From contig OY829543.1 in NCBI GenBank assembly GCA_963691705.1, forward strand, positions 45,330,855 to 45,394,854: a stretch of 64,000 nt of DNA, written 5' to 3'. This stretch comes from Viola odorata. Lineage: Eukaryota > Streptophyta > Magnoliopsida > Malpighiales > Violaceae. The stretch's first letter is position 1. Each line of letters begins with the position of its first letter. The notes under the pieces are model-generated. The model was given only the letters and a program-made list of their open reading frames with translations. It ran no database searches and was not told the origin of the DNA. Positions 21,862 to 35,090 of this stretch are shown one piece after another. The translations under genes were made by a program, and so were the position numbers.

Positions 21862-22540
21862 ATGCAACTGGATTTTTTTTATCCTTCTATGGGGCTGTGC
21901 AAGTTACCATCATCTCTGTTTTCATTTGATCATCTGCAGCAGTTGAGTGTAGGCTGGTGTATATTGAAAATTCCACCCATATTTGTGGGGTTTCCTTTAC
22001 TAATTGATCTTAAGTTTTATCATGTTACATTTGGAATTTGCATGAAAGTCTCATCTCCAAATGCCCATTGCTTGAGCATCTCTCGGTGGCTTTCTGCAAT
22101 AATGTTGGCCCCTTTGTGATCGAATTTCCTAATCTTAAGTTCTTACGTATTACCCGTGACTATGATGAATATATTTGTTTAAAAAATGCTATTACCTCAG
22201 TACATGACAAACCGTGTCATACTGGCTACTAAAATTGAATATGTTGATGAGTTGAATAATAGAATGAAATCATTATTTCTCGGGAATGGCACAATATTTA
22301 AGAGTTTTGATATCGCATCTGATGATGAAAATAATTGTTACCAAGAAAAATTCTTAAATACATTGATGTCAAATGGATTGCGACCACATATACTAACAAG
22401 AAATCGGAAAAACAAAGAAGGGAACTATTGTCTTTGTCCTACAATTACTCTGAGCGTGGTTTTTCTAGTATCGCCCATAGCCTTCGATTTTGTATATTTA
22501 TATTTAACTCCAATGTATTGATTGTGGTATGAATTATATA
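21862..22540 (+). pseudogene. F-box/FBD/LRR protein fragment (At1g13570-like)
   Basis: The frame includes KLPSSLFSFDHLQQLSVGWC, then PPIFVGFPLLIDLKFYHVTF. After a frameshift near 22035 it continues ISKCPLLEHLSVAFC and EFPNLKFLRI. These are the degenerate leucine-rich repeats found between F-box and FBD domains in plant F-box/FBD/LRR proteins, which act as substrate receptors of SCF ubiquitin ligases. The F-box itself is missing and the 3' part is not readable as FBD. About 120 bp before it, near 21781-21811, there is exon-like sequence ending in a GT donor. It lies between the inverted ends of the 14-24 kb element and was probably captured. Confidence 0.65.
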
Positions 22541-22578
22541 TTTATTATATGAATCTTATATTTAATTAGTTTGAGTCC

Positions 22579-22621
<43 letters not shown>

Positions 22622-22622
22622 A
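22579..22622. repeat. (TA)n(TG)n microsatellite
   Basis: Alternating TA units pass directly into TG units. Confidence 0.95.
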
Positions 22623-24492
22623 TTTATTTAGTTTGATCCATATGTGTATGCATTTATGATTGTTGAAATTGTTTGAACTATCATCATTTTTTATTTTTTA
22701 TTTACCTTATAACAGAGGTGGAACCTGTCATCTACTTTCATGCTTTGAACGTTTTTCGTTAAATGATAACATCATTCCAACAAATGTCTATGTTACTGTT
22801 AAGCAAGTGAGACTAAGATATCTAAGGATTTTGAGGAATAAATGAACATATTGATTTTATTTATAGTGTAAACTTTATATTTCGCAAGCTACTATTTGGC
22901 AACTACTTCAATATAGAGTAATTGTTTAGTTGAGGAGAATTTAGGCCTCGATTGTAGCTTTTTCCTTACATAATCCTTCCAACACATTTAAAAGCCAAAG
23001 TAGGTTAGTTTTTTTTGAAATAATCGTGAATGTTATGTAATGGAAAATATCCTAAGCAATAAACAATTTATTTCCAAACATTTTATTTTAGGTTCAAAAG
23101 TAGCTTTTAACTACAAAAATATGCGGAGTCAAACAAGGACTAAAAGTTATAATCGGTTAAGTATTTTATAAATTTATGAGAAATTAATAATAAATTACTT
23201 TTATAAACAATGACTAAAAGTAAGTATCCAATGGTTTGATGGTGCTAATGATTTTTTCCTTAAATATTAAAATTCAATAAAAAATTAAATCTTAATATTT
23301 AATTACAAATTTGTTGCATGTTTAAAAAATTAGTTTTTCAATTAATAACAAATAGATGAGATTAAATTTGTATAACCTAATAGACTGCCATAAAAGTACA
23401 CAGAAGATTTCACTCATGGATCTTTAATGCGAGTGACGAATGTTGATGAAGTTGATATAATTTAGAAAATTAAAAAGAAATCATGTTCTAAGCCATAAGT
23501 TATAGCACAAAAAAAGCCAAAAGTTATGGATTAGATGAGATACATAAATTTCCTAACGTTATTATCATCCTAATCTAATAAAATATATTTTAAAATTGGA
23601 ATAGTTTATTTATTTATAATAGTAATAATAGTTTCATGACTAATAACTATTACTACTACTATTATTCTAATCCAACAGATTAAGAAAGCATATTTTTTCT
23701 TTCAAAAGATGATATTATTATGAAAAGAAGAAAAAAATAAAGGACAAATATAGTAATAAAATTCTCCCTTTTATTAAATTATAATCACAATTATTTTTAG
23801 ACTATTATTTTTAATTATTATTATTATTGTTGTTATTTTATTTCATGCGTTTCCATTGTTAGAATAAGAACTAAAAAAAAAATATGTGAGAGGAGAAAAA
23901 AAATAAAGTGGAAAGTGATAATTCTTTTTAGTTTAAAATAAAAAATCTATAAAAAAAATATGTAAAATAAACAAGAAATTATCTTGCCTCAATAAACTAT
24001 TTTTCAATAAAAAAAAACTATGAAATCCTTTTTATAACGTATTATTCTTAAAAAATATATATACACAAATATTAAATTACTTAAGTTTGATTTCGTAAAA
24101 TTTGTAATGATAAGGAATTATTTTTCCTTAGCTAATTATGTGATTTTTTTTCATACATAAACATGCCGAAAATTAGTTTGTACATTTACTTAAATCATAA
24201 TTTTTAATTAAATATTAAACTTCATTTTTATTGAGTTTGAATCTTTAAAGAAAAATTCATTAGTGGTTGTTTTTAAATAATTACATAATTATTTACAATA
24301 TTTGGAGAACTTAAATAAAAATAATATGAAACATCATTTTAAATATTTTAATTTTAATTTATAAAAGTAATTTATTTAATTGAGTTAAAATTGTTTTAAT
24401 TCTAAGAGCTTAAAATTAGTTATTTCAGAATTAATACAAGATTTTTCCGTCGACATCTACATTAGAACATAAAAAACAATACAAATATATTT
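22623..24492. other. AT-rich sequence without recognisable genes
   Basis: Long A/T tracts and simple-sequence patches such as ATTATT near 23815. No coding similarity recognised. Confidence 0.6.
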
Positions 24493-24663
24493 AAGCACCA
24501 TAGTAAAAATTTATATTAATCATATTTTCAGAAACATTATTAAAAAAATTATATTATACCAAAAATATATTTGTATGAATTACTCTTTTCTACATAAATA
24601 TTATATTTTAATATTTTCAAATAAATTCCGCACGTGCAACGGCACGTGCCAAAATAAACTAGT

Positions 24664-25528
24664 AATTAATAAAAACATTATAATTTATAAACTTTTATGA
24701 TTTTACGTTACGATTATATATCAATTTTTCGTGTCGAGATAGACTCTCGAGTTTGACAATCTTAAATGTCACTATATTTTAAATTATTATTTAAAATAAA
24801 TTCATAATAAGAAGAATAAAAATTAAAAGAGTTAAAAAGGAAAAACCATGCAAAACTAACCAAACACAATCAAACTAGCCCAAAAAAAAACCAATATTGA
24901 TTATGGTCAAATAGTTAAAGATTTATCCATCCTTAACTAAAATCTCAAATTCATGTCTTAGAAATGAAAATAATCATGTTAAGAGAATCATCATCTTTTA
25001 AAACCTAACAGAACTTGAACGAAATTAGTCCATTTTAATAGAACAACTAGGATTAAATAAAATAAAATCAAACTATCAAAAGAGGAAACTGTTACAAGCT
25101 GAGATTTGATCGTGTACTCCTACTTTGAATACATTTTTCCCTCTCGATTTTTTTAGTTATTTTTTAAACTATAATTTTACACATCAAGGTGATGATTAGA
25201 TTAAAATTAGTGGTATAAAGGAAAAAAATGATTACAATTATTTGAAATATGAAAAATATATATATAGCTCATGGGATGTAAATTTTAAAATAATTGTTGA
25301 AAATATAAAAAATATAAAAAAAGAAGACTAACTAAAACAACTACTATTTAGCATTTTTTTTAATTATTAAACTAGACATCTAAAAAAAATGTGAGTAGTA
25401 GGATCTTTACTTGAGCGGTACTTACTACATACTGTTACTGGGTTAGGCATTGCAGAACATATTAATAATCTCCACGTGCACTATGCGGAGACGTAGCGCA
25501 GGGAAATGTGTGCCTCTTTTCCCATTAA
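24664..25528. other. AT-rich sequence without recognisable genes
   Basis: No open frame or repeat structure that I can name before the MITE at 25529. Confidence 0.6.
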
Positions 25529-26163
25529 GGTGGTGTTTGGGGTCTTGGTTCTGACCGAGGAAGTTGGGTTTGAGAACCAAAAAACCAAAAGAGTGTTTGA
25601 TAATGACACTTTAAACCCAGCTTCCTAAGAAACTGGGTCTGAGAACTAAGGAAAAGAAAAAGCAAGCTTTTGGAGAAGTTCCAAATTGCTCCTTCCAGCA
25701 AAAGCTTCTCTCTCTCCTTTTTTTTCCATTTTAATTTCATTTTTTTACTTTATATAATAGAATAAAATAAATTAAAAACTACCACAATAAAATCTCCATC
25801 TTAAGATAAGTAATTCTAGATCTACTTTTTCTATTTTTATTAATTTTTTAAAAATGGGTTTTATACCATTTAATTACATATTTTTGTTAATTATTTGTTT
25901 TAAAAATAGAATAATTTAAATAATTTATATTAATAATATTTGAAATAGAACGGTGACTTTTATAGTCATTTTACATTCAAATCATAATTTTAACCGCAGT
26001 GTTTACCAAACACCAAAAACAACTTCTCGTTTCCCAAAGCACTTTTAAAGAAATGTTTACCAAACACCTCAGGTATCTCACAGCACTTTCTCCAAAAGTT
26101 CTTTTCCTACATAACTTTTCCCAAAGTACTTCTCGGATCAGAACCATAACGCCAAACAGACCC
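25529..26163 (-). mobile_element. Tourist-like MITE, copy 2
   Basis: The minus strand starts GGGTCTGTTTGGCG and the other end is CCAAACACCACC. TAA flanks both sides (25526-25528 and 26164-26166). The 635-bp sequence matches copy 1 (10383-11042) through most of its length, including the AATATTATTTATATAAATTATTTA-like core and the CACCTCAGGTATCTCACA segment. Confidence 0.85.
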
Positions 26164-26548
26164 TAAATGCAGGCAATTTATCTCTTGAAAAATTCTTCTG
26201 AGCTTGCTGTGGGCCTTCTAGTCCTATCCCCTCAAAATTCAAAATTCAAAATTTTCAAAATAGTACATTGATGACATAGAAGAGAGTGCCTGACGAGAGA
26301 GTACTCAGGGCAGCATTATTTATTTCATTAATTAACCGTACTAAGTAAACATTTGCGTCCCTCAAAAGTCAAAACTCATAAGCTTTGATCCAAAAGAACA
26401 AAAGAAACTTAAAATAGGTCCCTCAAAACTCATAAGCTTGCTTGGATTGGTGCCTCTTTTTTGACAATTTTTTAGCATACCTGCACGTGACACAAATTAA
26501 TTATTTAATTGGACTACAAGAAAGCAAAAAAAAATTATGATTTTGTTC

Positions 26549-27033
26549 TTACGCAATGAGTTCGTCTTTGTTTGCTGCCAAGAGGTCTTCCCCAAGGGCC
26601 TTCAGCTTCTTAAGTTTTGTGGCGTCGCGTCATCAATTTTTGCTCCATCGAGTGTTAAATTATATGACTGCTCGATACATTATGCAACACGTGTGATTCT
26701 TATATTCAGTATTTCAATAATACAAAAATGATATAAACCAAACGATATCAAAATGCAAGTTCATTTCACCTTTAGACCAAAAAGAAAACAGTTCATTTCA
26801 CTTCATAATAAGCTCAACCAACCAAAGTAGATTGTGTTATTAGGTCACATAACTTTACCAATTTGTGATAATTTGACCAATTTAACAACAAATTGTAACA
26901 ACTTACCAGCAAGAATACCTGTATTCGAATATAGTTTCGCGGGTTTGAGGTGGCTTGAAAGAACGCGGAGGTGTAGATATGATTCATCTCCTCAGGTCCT
27001 GCCTTGAAGATATCAAGCAATGGGTGAGCAGCG
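26549..27033 (-). pseudogene. Patatin-like gene 2: exon 6 and 3' half of exon 5
   Basis: Exon 5 residue remnants include HPLLDIFKAGPEEMNHIYTS and end RIQ at a GT donor (26918). Exon 6 (26667-26549) encodes the usual LRxLxALGEDLLAA tail after a one-base deletion near 26612, and stops with TAA at 26549-26551. Confidence 0.85.
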
Positions 27034-27396
27034 TTACCGCTTAATAACCATGATAACTATTGACACCACTCTAGCGGCATCTCCGCCATCGTACCCGGCG
27101 ACAAGGCCAGAACACTATATATATCCAAAGGGACACGATACTGTTCCTACCGCCCCTAGCCTGGTGGCCGGCCTTGGGATGGTCTACATCAACGGGGGGG
27201 CTCTCACGCGACATCCGCACAGCGTCATCCCATCCCAGGTCACGCATGACGTCACTCCATATGACGCCACCTCACCTGACGCCACTCCTTAGCACCCCAG
27301 CGACACCTACTAGAGATAACGCCTACCCCCTGATGGTAAGGTCCTTCCTTTACCTATAAATACCCCTACCATTCCAGAGAAGAGGGTAAGGCTAAG
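27034..27396 (+). mobile_element. LTR remnant, left part, inserted in exon 5 of patatin-like gene 2
   Basis: GC-rich sequence (GTTACCGC start, then repeats of 'atgacgcca/cacctgacgcca') with a TATA-like CTATAAATA at about 27353. It continues at 38402 after the Athila-like element, because CTAAG at 27392-27396 is duplicated at 38402-38406. With 38402 to about 38576 it forms an LTR-like unit of roughly 540 bp. I could not define a duplication in the exon, so the outer ends are approximate. Confidence 0.6.
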
Positions 27397-28940
27397 TGAT
27401 TGCATTGCATTTCATCATGTTTTATTGTCCATTTACTTGTTTATTTGGACAGTAAATCTACTGATTTATCCATGATTTCCCCTTTTCTTAGCAGTTCTGG
27501 TCTGATGGCATAATATTGGAAATTCTGATATGGAGAGCTGAGCTGATTTTCCCAGTCTTGGCCTAGACTTTGGCCAAGACACCTTCGCGTCCAAAGCAGC
27601 GCACCAGTCAGACCGTCTTGGCCTAGACTTCGGCCAAGACTCTTTTGCGATTGAGCAGTCATCATCATCCGCTTGGGCCGTTTCTTCATTGGGCTTTGCA
27701 GCTGGCAAGTAGCAGCTGTCCTGTCCCGCAATCTTAGAGGGATCTGAAGCACATATCTCTTGAAGAATCCCGCATGGGATCTCCCTCTTTTGTAATTGCG
27801 ATTTAATTCCTATTGTGACTCAAACAATTTATTATTACAATCTTTTAGAGATTTTCTAGGAAGTAGAGTTGGAGTATGACAGAGGAGTTTTAGGGCTATT
27901 TAGCCGAACATTGTTCTCCTCTGTTGGAGGTCGGTCCATCATCGGATTTTCTCCTCCTTCTTCTCTTTTTCTCTTTCGACATTATTATACTTTGCTCCGG
28001 ATTTATTTAAATCTCGGATTAATTAATTTATGCAATTAAATATTTTATATTTTCAATTATGAGTATGAGTAGCTAAACACTGATTCTTGGTAAGGGTTGA
28101 TGAGCTGAAGTTCTTATGCATTCGTGAGATCAATTCGTACTTAATAATCTCTTCTCTTGTATTTATTTATTTCTTAAGCTTAATCCATCGCTTACTCACT
28201 AGAGACAAAGTCTGATCATCTTTGTACTCTAGTAGAGAAGAGTTGCAGCCAGTCTAGAAGGAGAGGGAGTACCCGCCGGCTAGATAGAGTAGACAACTAG
28301 TCTCGCGCCAGACTAGAAGAAATAACTAATCTAGGTTAAGACCAGATTGACAACCTAGGGTTTCCACAGGGAAGCACCTTGACCTAGGTACTGTCTTCCC
28401 CTACACCATTGAGGAAGCGAACAACCATTCAAGACAGCAGTCAAACGGATAAACCCTTTAACCAGCAAGGTGTCCCTTGGCTAGGATTATCAAGAGAGGG
28501 AGTACCCGCCAGGTAATTTGAAGAGGAGGGAAGACAGGAGTGAAAAGGAGTTCCTCCACTCTATAGCAGTACTATGAATGAAGAGATGAATATACTTGAA
28601 TCTATGATCGAAGCATAAGAACGCAAGCTCTCACATCACCCTTACCTGGAATTCCCTTTTATTAGATTTATTTCAATCTTGACCCCTGTCTTGGCCAAGC
28701 CTTTGGCCAATACTACTTTGAACTATTTTACCTCTTTCTGTTTTGTCTTTATTTTCAGATCCTACCAAAACCAAATCCAGTGACGAGGAAGTCAAACCAA
28801 GAATTACATCTCCTAGAGGTCTCTGTGGACGATCCTCTTACCATCATCTACAAACTCTTGTAGACAGTGATAAGTTGTATTTCTACCCCCAATTCCATAC
28901 CTATTTCACTATTATATTTGACGTGTTCGACGCGCGGTCA
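27397..28940 (+). repeat. 5' LTR of the Athila-like element
   Basis: 1544 bp, TGATTGCATTGC...GCGCGGTCA. It contains the recurrent word at 27555-27580, 27615-27640 and 28688-28712. Confidence 0.92.
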
Positions 28941-28945
28941 AATTT

Positions 28946-28963
28946 TGGCGCCGTTGCCGGGGA
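28946..28963 (+). promoter_or_regulatory. Primer-binding site, tRNA-Asp
   Basis: TGGCGCCGTTGCCGGGGA, a perfect 18-base complement to the 3' end of plant tRNA-Asp(GUC), five bases after the LTR. The match stops after 18 bases, unlike the site at 63487-63561. Confidence 0.92.
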
Positions 28964-29011
28964 CCTCTAAAGGTATTTGTAGTTTTTGTTTTATGTTGTT
29001 TTTGATAATTA

Positions 29012-30818
29012 ATGACAAGGTCCTCTTGCAGAGAAGAAGATTTGCTACCATACAATCCGAATCTCTCTAAGATCGAAGCACAACTCAGGAAGATAGCTAG
29101 AAAAAGAAAAACCCCAGAAGAAAGTGAATCGGAAGCCTCCAGTTCCGAATCAGATCATAGTCTAGGCCGCATTCTAGACCAAGACTTCGACCAAGACAAT
29201 TTCTTTGGTCCAGCTATGGCAGAAAATCAGCAAGAGCCTACGATGAGGGAGCTGAACAAAACAGCTGAGCAGGAAACCTTCTCCTGTATAGCTCTGCCGA
29301 TAGTGGCAAATGATTGGTCGATCAAGACCAACATGGTGGCCAACCTTCCTAGGTTTTATGGTCATTCGAACGAAAACCCGTTCAAACACTTGAGGAATTT
29401 ACATGTCCAGTGCGACATGATGAAACCAGCTGCCGTAAGCATGGAGAGAGTGAAGCTGAAAGCCTTTCCTTGTTCTCTTGAGGGGGGCTACACAGAATTG
29501 GTTCTACAGCCTACCTCACAACACGGTCAACACATGGGCCGAGATGTCCACCTTATTCCTCAATAAGTACTGGAATGCAACAAAAGCAGGAGCGGCTAGA
29601 AAAAATATGGCTGCCATCCAGCAGAGGAACAATGAGGGGCTGAGCGAATATCACCAACGGTTTAGAGAATTGCAAGAAGTTTGTCCTACACATGGAGTTG
29701 CGGATCAGACCATGATCCAATATTTTTATGATGGAATGCTCCTACCTAGCAAAGAGAAAGTTGATGCAGCCATAGGTGGAGCATTGCAGGACTTGACGGT
29801 CACCAAAGCCAAACTTCTACTTCAAACCATGGCAGACAATAGCCAAAATAACATCACTTCTGACAGAACTTCTACTCCTTCTAGTCTTTGTTCTATAGAT
29901 GTTGAGCAAAAATTAGCTGAGTTAACTGATATGGTCAAAACCATTTCTGTCAATATTTCAGGTGCAATGACCACTGGGAACTCTAATCCAGAGCAAGTAG
30001 CAGCAGTTTGCGGAATCTGCCAGCAACAAGACCATCAGACCAATAACTGTTACATGGTGCAGCATCCTGATGATGTAACACAAGTAAATGCGGTATATGG
30101 GCAAAACCAAGGAAGTATGCAGAATTTCCCTCAAGGAAGTAATCAGTACTCGTGGAGAGGTCATCCGAATTTTAGATGGAGAGATCCAGTCCCTCCAAAT
30201 CAGAATCAAAATCAGAACATACCCCAGTAGCATCCTAGCCAACCTCCCGTTAACTTTCAAAATTTCGTACCTCGTCCTTCACACCTTAATCCTGGCCAAC
30301 CTCCTGGCCAAGCCTCTATACCTCAGCTGCCTCTAGCACCTCAACCCTTGCAAATAACCGGCCCCTCTATGGAGGATACGCTTAAGAGTTTAGTTGAGAT
30401 GCAAAAGAACTTGATGCAATCTACGCAGTCTAGCTTAGCGGAGATGCAAAAGTAGATCAATCAAATGGCCAATCAAGGGAAATTACCATCTACAACAGTA
30501 GAAAATCCAAAACACAATGTTAGTGCCATGAGCCTGAGGAGTGGAGTTGTGCTACCAGAGAGAGAAGGAGCGAAAACAGACGAAGAAATGAGAAAAATCC
30601 AGTCCCAAGAGATGGATGAAGATGAGGAAGAAGAAGCTGAAGTTATCGCGGAACCAAAAGAAAAAGAACCAGTCTTGACCAAGACACAAGTCAAGACGCA
30701 GGCCAAGCCTGACCGGCCAGAGGAAATCATAGAAATTCCTCCACCATTCCTCCTAGATCTTCGAAGGAGAAGAGGCAAGATGAAGCAAGAGACTTCATGG
30801 CTGTTTTTGGGAAAATAG
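29012..30818 (+). pseudogene. gag of the Athila-like element
   Basis: ATG at 29012. The capsid region reads ANLPRFYGHSNENPFKHL, then RVKLKAFPCSL. An extra G in the G-run at 29482-29487 shifts the frame, which continues ATQNWFYSLP...WAEMSTLFLNKYW, the retrotrans_gag pattern. The zinc knuckle CGICQQQDHQTNNC (CX2CX4HX4C) follows. TAG codons at 30228-30230 and 30453-30455 stand where Gln is expected. The linker with SAMSLRSG is typical of this lineage. A one-base deletion near 30750 moves translation into the pol frame. Confidence 0.9.
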
Positions 30819-33800
30819 CTGTTAATATTCCTATGTTGGACTTGATTGCAAAAGTCCCCTCTTATGCTAAATTTCTTAAAGAACTGTGCACTAATAAAAA
30901 GAAAATTGCAGGTATAGAGAGGGTGAACCTAGCTCATGATGTCTCGGCAGTACAGCAGCTTCTAGAAAAGTGCAAGGACCAAGGGACCTTCACCATTCCA
31001 TGTCAAATAGGAAATAAAATCATTGAGAAAACCCTTTGCGATTTAGGGGTTGGCATCAATGTAATGTCCCTAAGCGAATTCGAGACCTTGAAGATTGGGA
31101 CAATGAAGGAGACAGATTTGGTAATTCAGTTGGCCGATCGGACGATCATTCGGCCTAAGGGAGTGGTAACTGATGTCTTGGTAATGGTAAATGATTTTAT
31201 TTATCCGGTGGATTTTTATATAGTTGAAATGAATGTACAATTGCCTTCTTGCACCACTGACATTTTATTAGGAAGACCATTTTTGAGGACATCAAAAGCT
31301 AAAATTGATTGCTATGAAGGAAGCATAATTCTAGAATTTTGTGGAAGAACAATTAAATTCAGCATTACTGATGTTTTAAAACATCCTAATGATTTACATT
31401 GTGTGAACTTTCTTGATATTTTAGACCCAATTACTGAGGAAATTGCTGACATTTATATTAACGACCCCCTTGAGTATGTTATGAGCAGGGGAATTTCCAC
31501 AAGAACTCTAAAAGAATTAGAGGAAAGGACTGGAGATCAGAAGGAACTCCAGGAAATTCTGGACAGTTTGACCGATCCAGAAGAACCAAAACCAGTCTTG
31601 GCCTCAAGCTTGGCCAAGACGCGGGCCAAGACTGCCAAACTGAAAAAGAAAACAGTGAGTTGTCAATTTATTCAATCTTCGACTCCTAAATTCTTACCTT
31701 CTGTTGTGCAGGCACCTCAGTTGGAATTAAAAGCCTTGCCCGATCATCTCAAATACGCCTATCTAGGCTTAGATGACACCCTACCCGTCATCATTTCAGC
31801 AAAGCTAACGAAAGATGAAGAGGAAAGATTGGTGGCAGTTTTGAAGATGCACAAGGAAGCAATTGGTTGGACCATGGCAGATATCAAGGGGATATCAGCC
31901 AACATCTGTACCCACAAAATACATGTGGAAGAGGATAAGAAACCTATCCGGCAACCCCAGAGGAGATTAAACCCTCCGATGATGGAAGTTGTTAAAAAAG
32001 AAATAATCAAATTGCTAGATTCAGGTGTAATTTATCCTATTTCTGATAGTAATTGGGTGTCTCCTGTGCAGGTAGTTCCCAAGAAGACTAGAATTACAGT
32101 GATCGAAGGAGATGACGGCACCCAAAGAACGACACGAATTCAAAACGGATGGAGGGTATGTATTGACTACCGAAGGCTGAATCAAGTCACTCGGAAGGAC
32201 CATTTCCCATTGCCGTTTATAGACCAAATGGTGGAGAGACTTACTGGAAAGTCTCACTACTGCTTCCTGGACGGATACTCGGGGTTTCATCAAATCCCTG
32301 TTGCACCCGAGGACTAAGAAAAGACGACGTTCACTTGCCCGTTTGGAATGTTCGCCTACAAACGTATGCCATTTGGATTGTGTAATGCGCCGGCCACCTT
32401 TCAACGGTGCATGGTAAGCATTTTTTCTGATTATGTAGAGAAGAGCATCGAGGTGTTCATGGATGATTTTACTGTGTACGGTAATAATTTTGAACAATGT
32501 TTACATAATTTAGAAAATATTCTAAAGAGATGTGTTGATACATGCTTAGTTTTAAATTATGAAAAATGTCATTTTATGGTAGATCAAGGAATTGTCCTTG
32601 GGCATGTAGTTTCAAAGAAAGGGATCGAAGTCGATCAAGCAAAAATAAACACTATCAAGAACTTGCCTTACCCCTCATGCTTGCGTGAGGTTAGAAGCTT
32701 TCTTGGACATGCAGGTTTTTATCGCAGGTTCATAAAAGACTTCTCGAAGGTAGCTGAACCAATGTGCAAGCTACTTCAAAAGGAGGTGGAATTCGACTTC
32801 AGTGAAGGATGTCAGAAGTCGTTCGACGAGCTGAAGGAGCGATTGACATCAGCACCGATCATTCAAGCACCCGACTGGAGCTTGCCTTTCGAGCTGATGT
32901 GCGATGCAAGTGATGCTGCCGTGGGGGCTGTCCTTGGGCAGAAGAAAGGGAGAGATCCACACGTCATCTACTATGCATCAAAAATGTTAGATGATGCCCA
33001 GAGGAATTACACCACAACTGAAAAAGAACTTTTTGCAATTGTTTTTGCCTTGGAAAAATTTAGATCTTATTTATTGGGCACAAAAATAATTGTATTTTCA
33101 GATCATGCGGCATTAAAATATCTCTTGGTCAAGCATGAGGCCAAACCTAGACTAATCCGATGGATTCTTCTCTTGCAGGAATACAATCTAGAAATTAAGG
33201 ACAAGAGCGGCAAGGAAAACCTCGTGGCAGACCACCTTAGCCGCTGCCTAGCAGAAGGAGATCTGGAGCCAGTGAGAGCGGAATTTCTTGATGAAAAACT
33301 ATTTTCAGTCACACTGTCTAGCCCGGAGTCTAAGCCTAGACCTCAGCCAAACCCGCGACTATGGTATGCTAAAATTGCGAATTACCTTGCAACAGGTAAA
33401 CACTATGGAGATATGACTACCTACGAGAGGGTAAAGGTCAAACATGACAGTAAGTATTATGTCTGGGATGACCCTTATTTATGGAAAATAGGTACTGATC
33501 AATTGCTAAGGAGGTGCGTTCCTCAAAGTGAGACTTTATCTATTTTAACTTTCTGTCATTCTCAAGCATGTGGAGGCCACTTTGGAGCAAGGAGAACAAC
33601 CCTAAAAGTTTTAGAGGCTGGTTTTTATTGGCCTAGTATTTTTCAAGACAGTTTCTTGTTTTGTAAAACATGTCCTGCTTGTCAAAAAGTAGGGAATATT
33701 AGTTCCCGAAATGAAATGCCTATGAACTTTATTCTTTCTTGTGAAATTTTTGATTTATGGGGCATAGATTTTATGGGACCTTTCCCTACTTCTTTTGGCA

Positions 33801-34654
33801 ACAGATACATTTTATTAGCTGTGGATTATGTATCAAAATGGGTGGAGGCGAAGGCCACCAAGAATGATGATGCTAGGACTGTTATTTCCTTCATTAAATC
33901 TAACATCTTGAACAGGTTTGGAATTCCTCGTGGGATCATTAGTGATCGAGGAACACACTTCTGCAACAAGATTTTGTCTTCTCTTTTCAGGAAATATGGC
34001 ATCACACACAGGGTATCCACAACCTATCACCCTCAATCAAATGGCCAAGCGGAAGTTTCGAATAGAGAGGTGAAATCTGTCTTGGCCAAGACAGTAGGCC
34101 TAGATAGACGCGATTGGAGCCAGCGGTTAGATGACGCGTTGTGGGCCTACCGAACGGCCTACAAAGGTCCAATTGGGATGACGCCTTACAAGCTAGTCTA
34201 TGGGAAGGCGTGCCACTTGCTAGTAGGGTTGCAACACAAAGCATATTGGGCCATACGGAAGTGCAACTTGAGTTATGACCAAGCTGGACAGGAAAGAAAA
34301 TTACAACTCCATGAGCTAGAGGAGTTGAGAGACCAAGCCTATGACAATCAGCTGATTGTCAAAATCAGAATGAAGGCTTACCATGATAAGAGAATTGTTG
34401 GGAAACCTCTCCACACAGGGGAGAAGGTTCTCCTTTATAATTCCCGTTTTAAATTATTTCCTGGAAAACTTCAAACAAGGTGGGAAGGGCCTTTTGTTAT
34501 TACTAATGTTTACCCACATGGTGAAGTAGATATTAGAAATGAAAAAATAGGTGCCGAACTCAAGGTGAATGGGCAAAGATTGAAGCCATTCTTCGAAAAT
34601 TTCCAAGAAGAAAAGATTTTTGAAAAGGTAGACTTGCCACTAGAAAATAAGTGA
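30797..34654 (+). pseudogene. pol of the Athila-like element: protease, RT, RNase H, integrase
   Basis: One frame with a single stop. Protease has CDLGVG and closes with ILLGRPFLRT. RT starts at AIGWTMADIKGIS, then WRVCIDYRRLNQVT. A TAA at 32315-32317 replaces the Gln of APEDQEKTTF. RT continues [13 protein letters not shown] and VFMDDFTVY (catalytic DD intact). RNase H shows [14 protein letters not shown] and [15 protein letters not shown]. Integrase has the HHCC zinc site ([11 protein letters not shown]...CKTCPACQK) and DDE residues in [16 protein letters not shown] and GQAEVSNRE. The recurrent DNA word is embedded in integrase as LAKTVGLD, where relatives usually have a sequence like LEKTVNP. 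No chromodomain was seen. Confidence 0.93.
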
Positions 34655-35090
34655 AAAGAATTCAGAGTCAAGCCTAGGACTTAAAATAAGGGCGCTTCAA
34701 GGGAGGCAACCCTTGATTCTTTTATTTTTAGGAATTTTTTATTTTATTTTATTTTTTGTCATATTTGATTTCGCTGGGTTGTTTTTGATTTTGTGCAGGA
34801 AATTAAGTGTGGGGAAAGTGAAGCAGCTTGGCCTCGAGCTTGGCCAAGCCTTTGGGCTAGACTGCTTAGCATCAGAGCCGCTCTTTGTGAGCTAGTGGGA
34901 CACGTGTCAGCGCAGTCTTTTAAAGGCCTTTAATTGCTTTTTGAACGGACAAATCCAAAAAGCAATTAATTGCAATTTATGGAAAGCGTGGGAAAAACAA
35001 ATCACCACCTCTGTGTATTCGCCTTCCCACTCTGACACTACATACCCAAGTAACCAACAAATTCAGCCTCTCACCTGAGCTAAAAAAGCA

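Larger units (their letters stand above)
14182..24663. mobile_element. Large element with ~170-bp inverted ends (unclassified, MULE-like)
   Basis: The left arm starts ACTAGCTTATTTTGGCACGTG at 14182, is broken by a copia element at 14303-18090, and resumes to about 18144. Its inverted partner is intact at about 24493-24663. Outside the copia break the arms match well over about 170 bp. Between the arms are a family ii gypsy-derived element and an F-box/LRR gene fragment. Long inverted ends with captured gene pieces suggest a MULE or Pack-MULE. I could not find a convincing flanking duplication, so two unrelated inverted insertions of one short element remain possible. Confidence 0.5.

Noticed and set aside
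32021..32497. 158-codon minus-strand frame
   Set aside because: Antisense shadow of the reverse transcriptase coding region.
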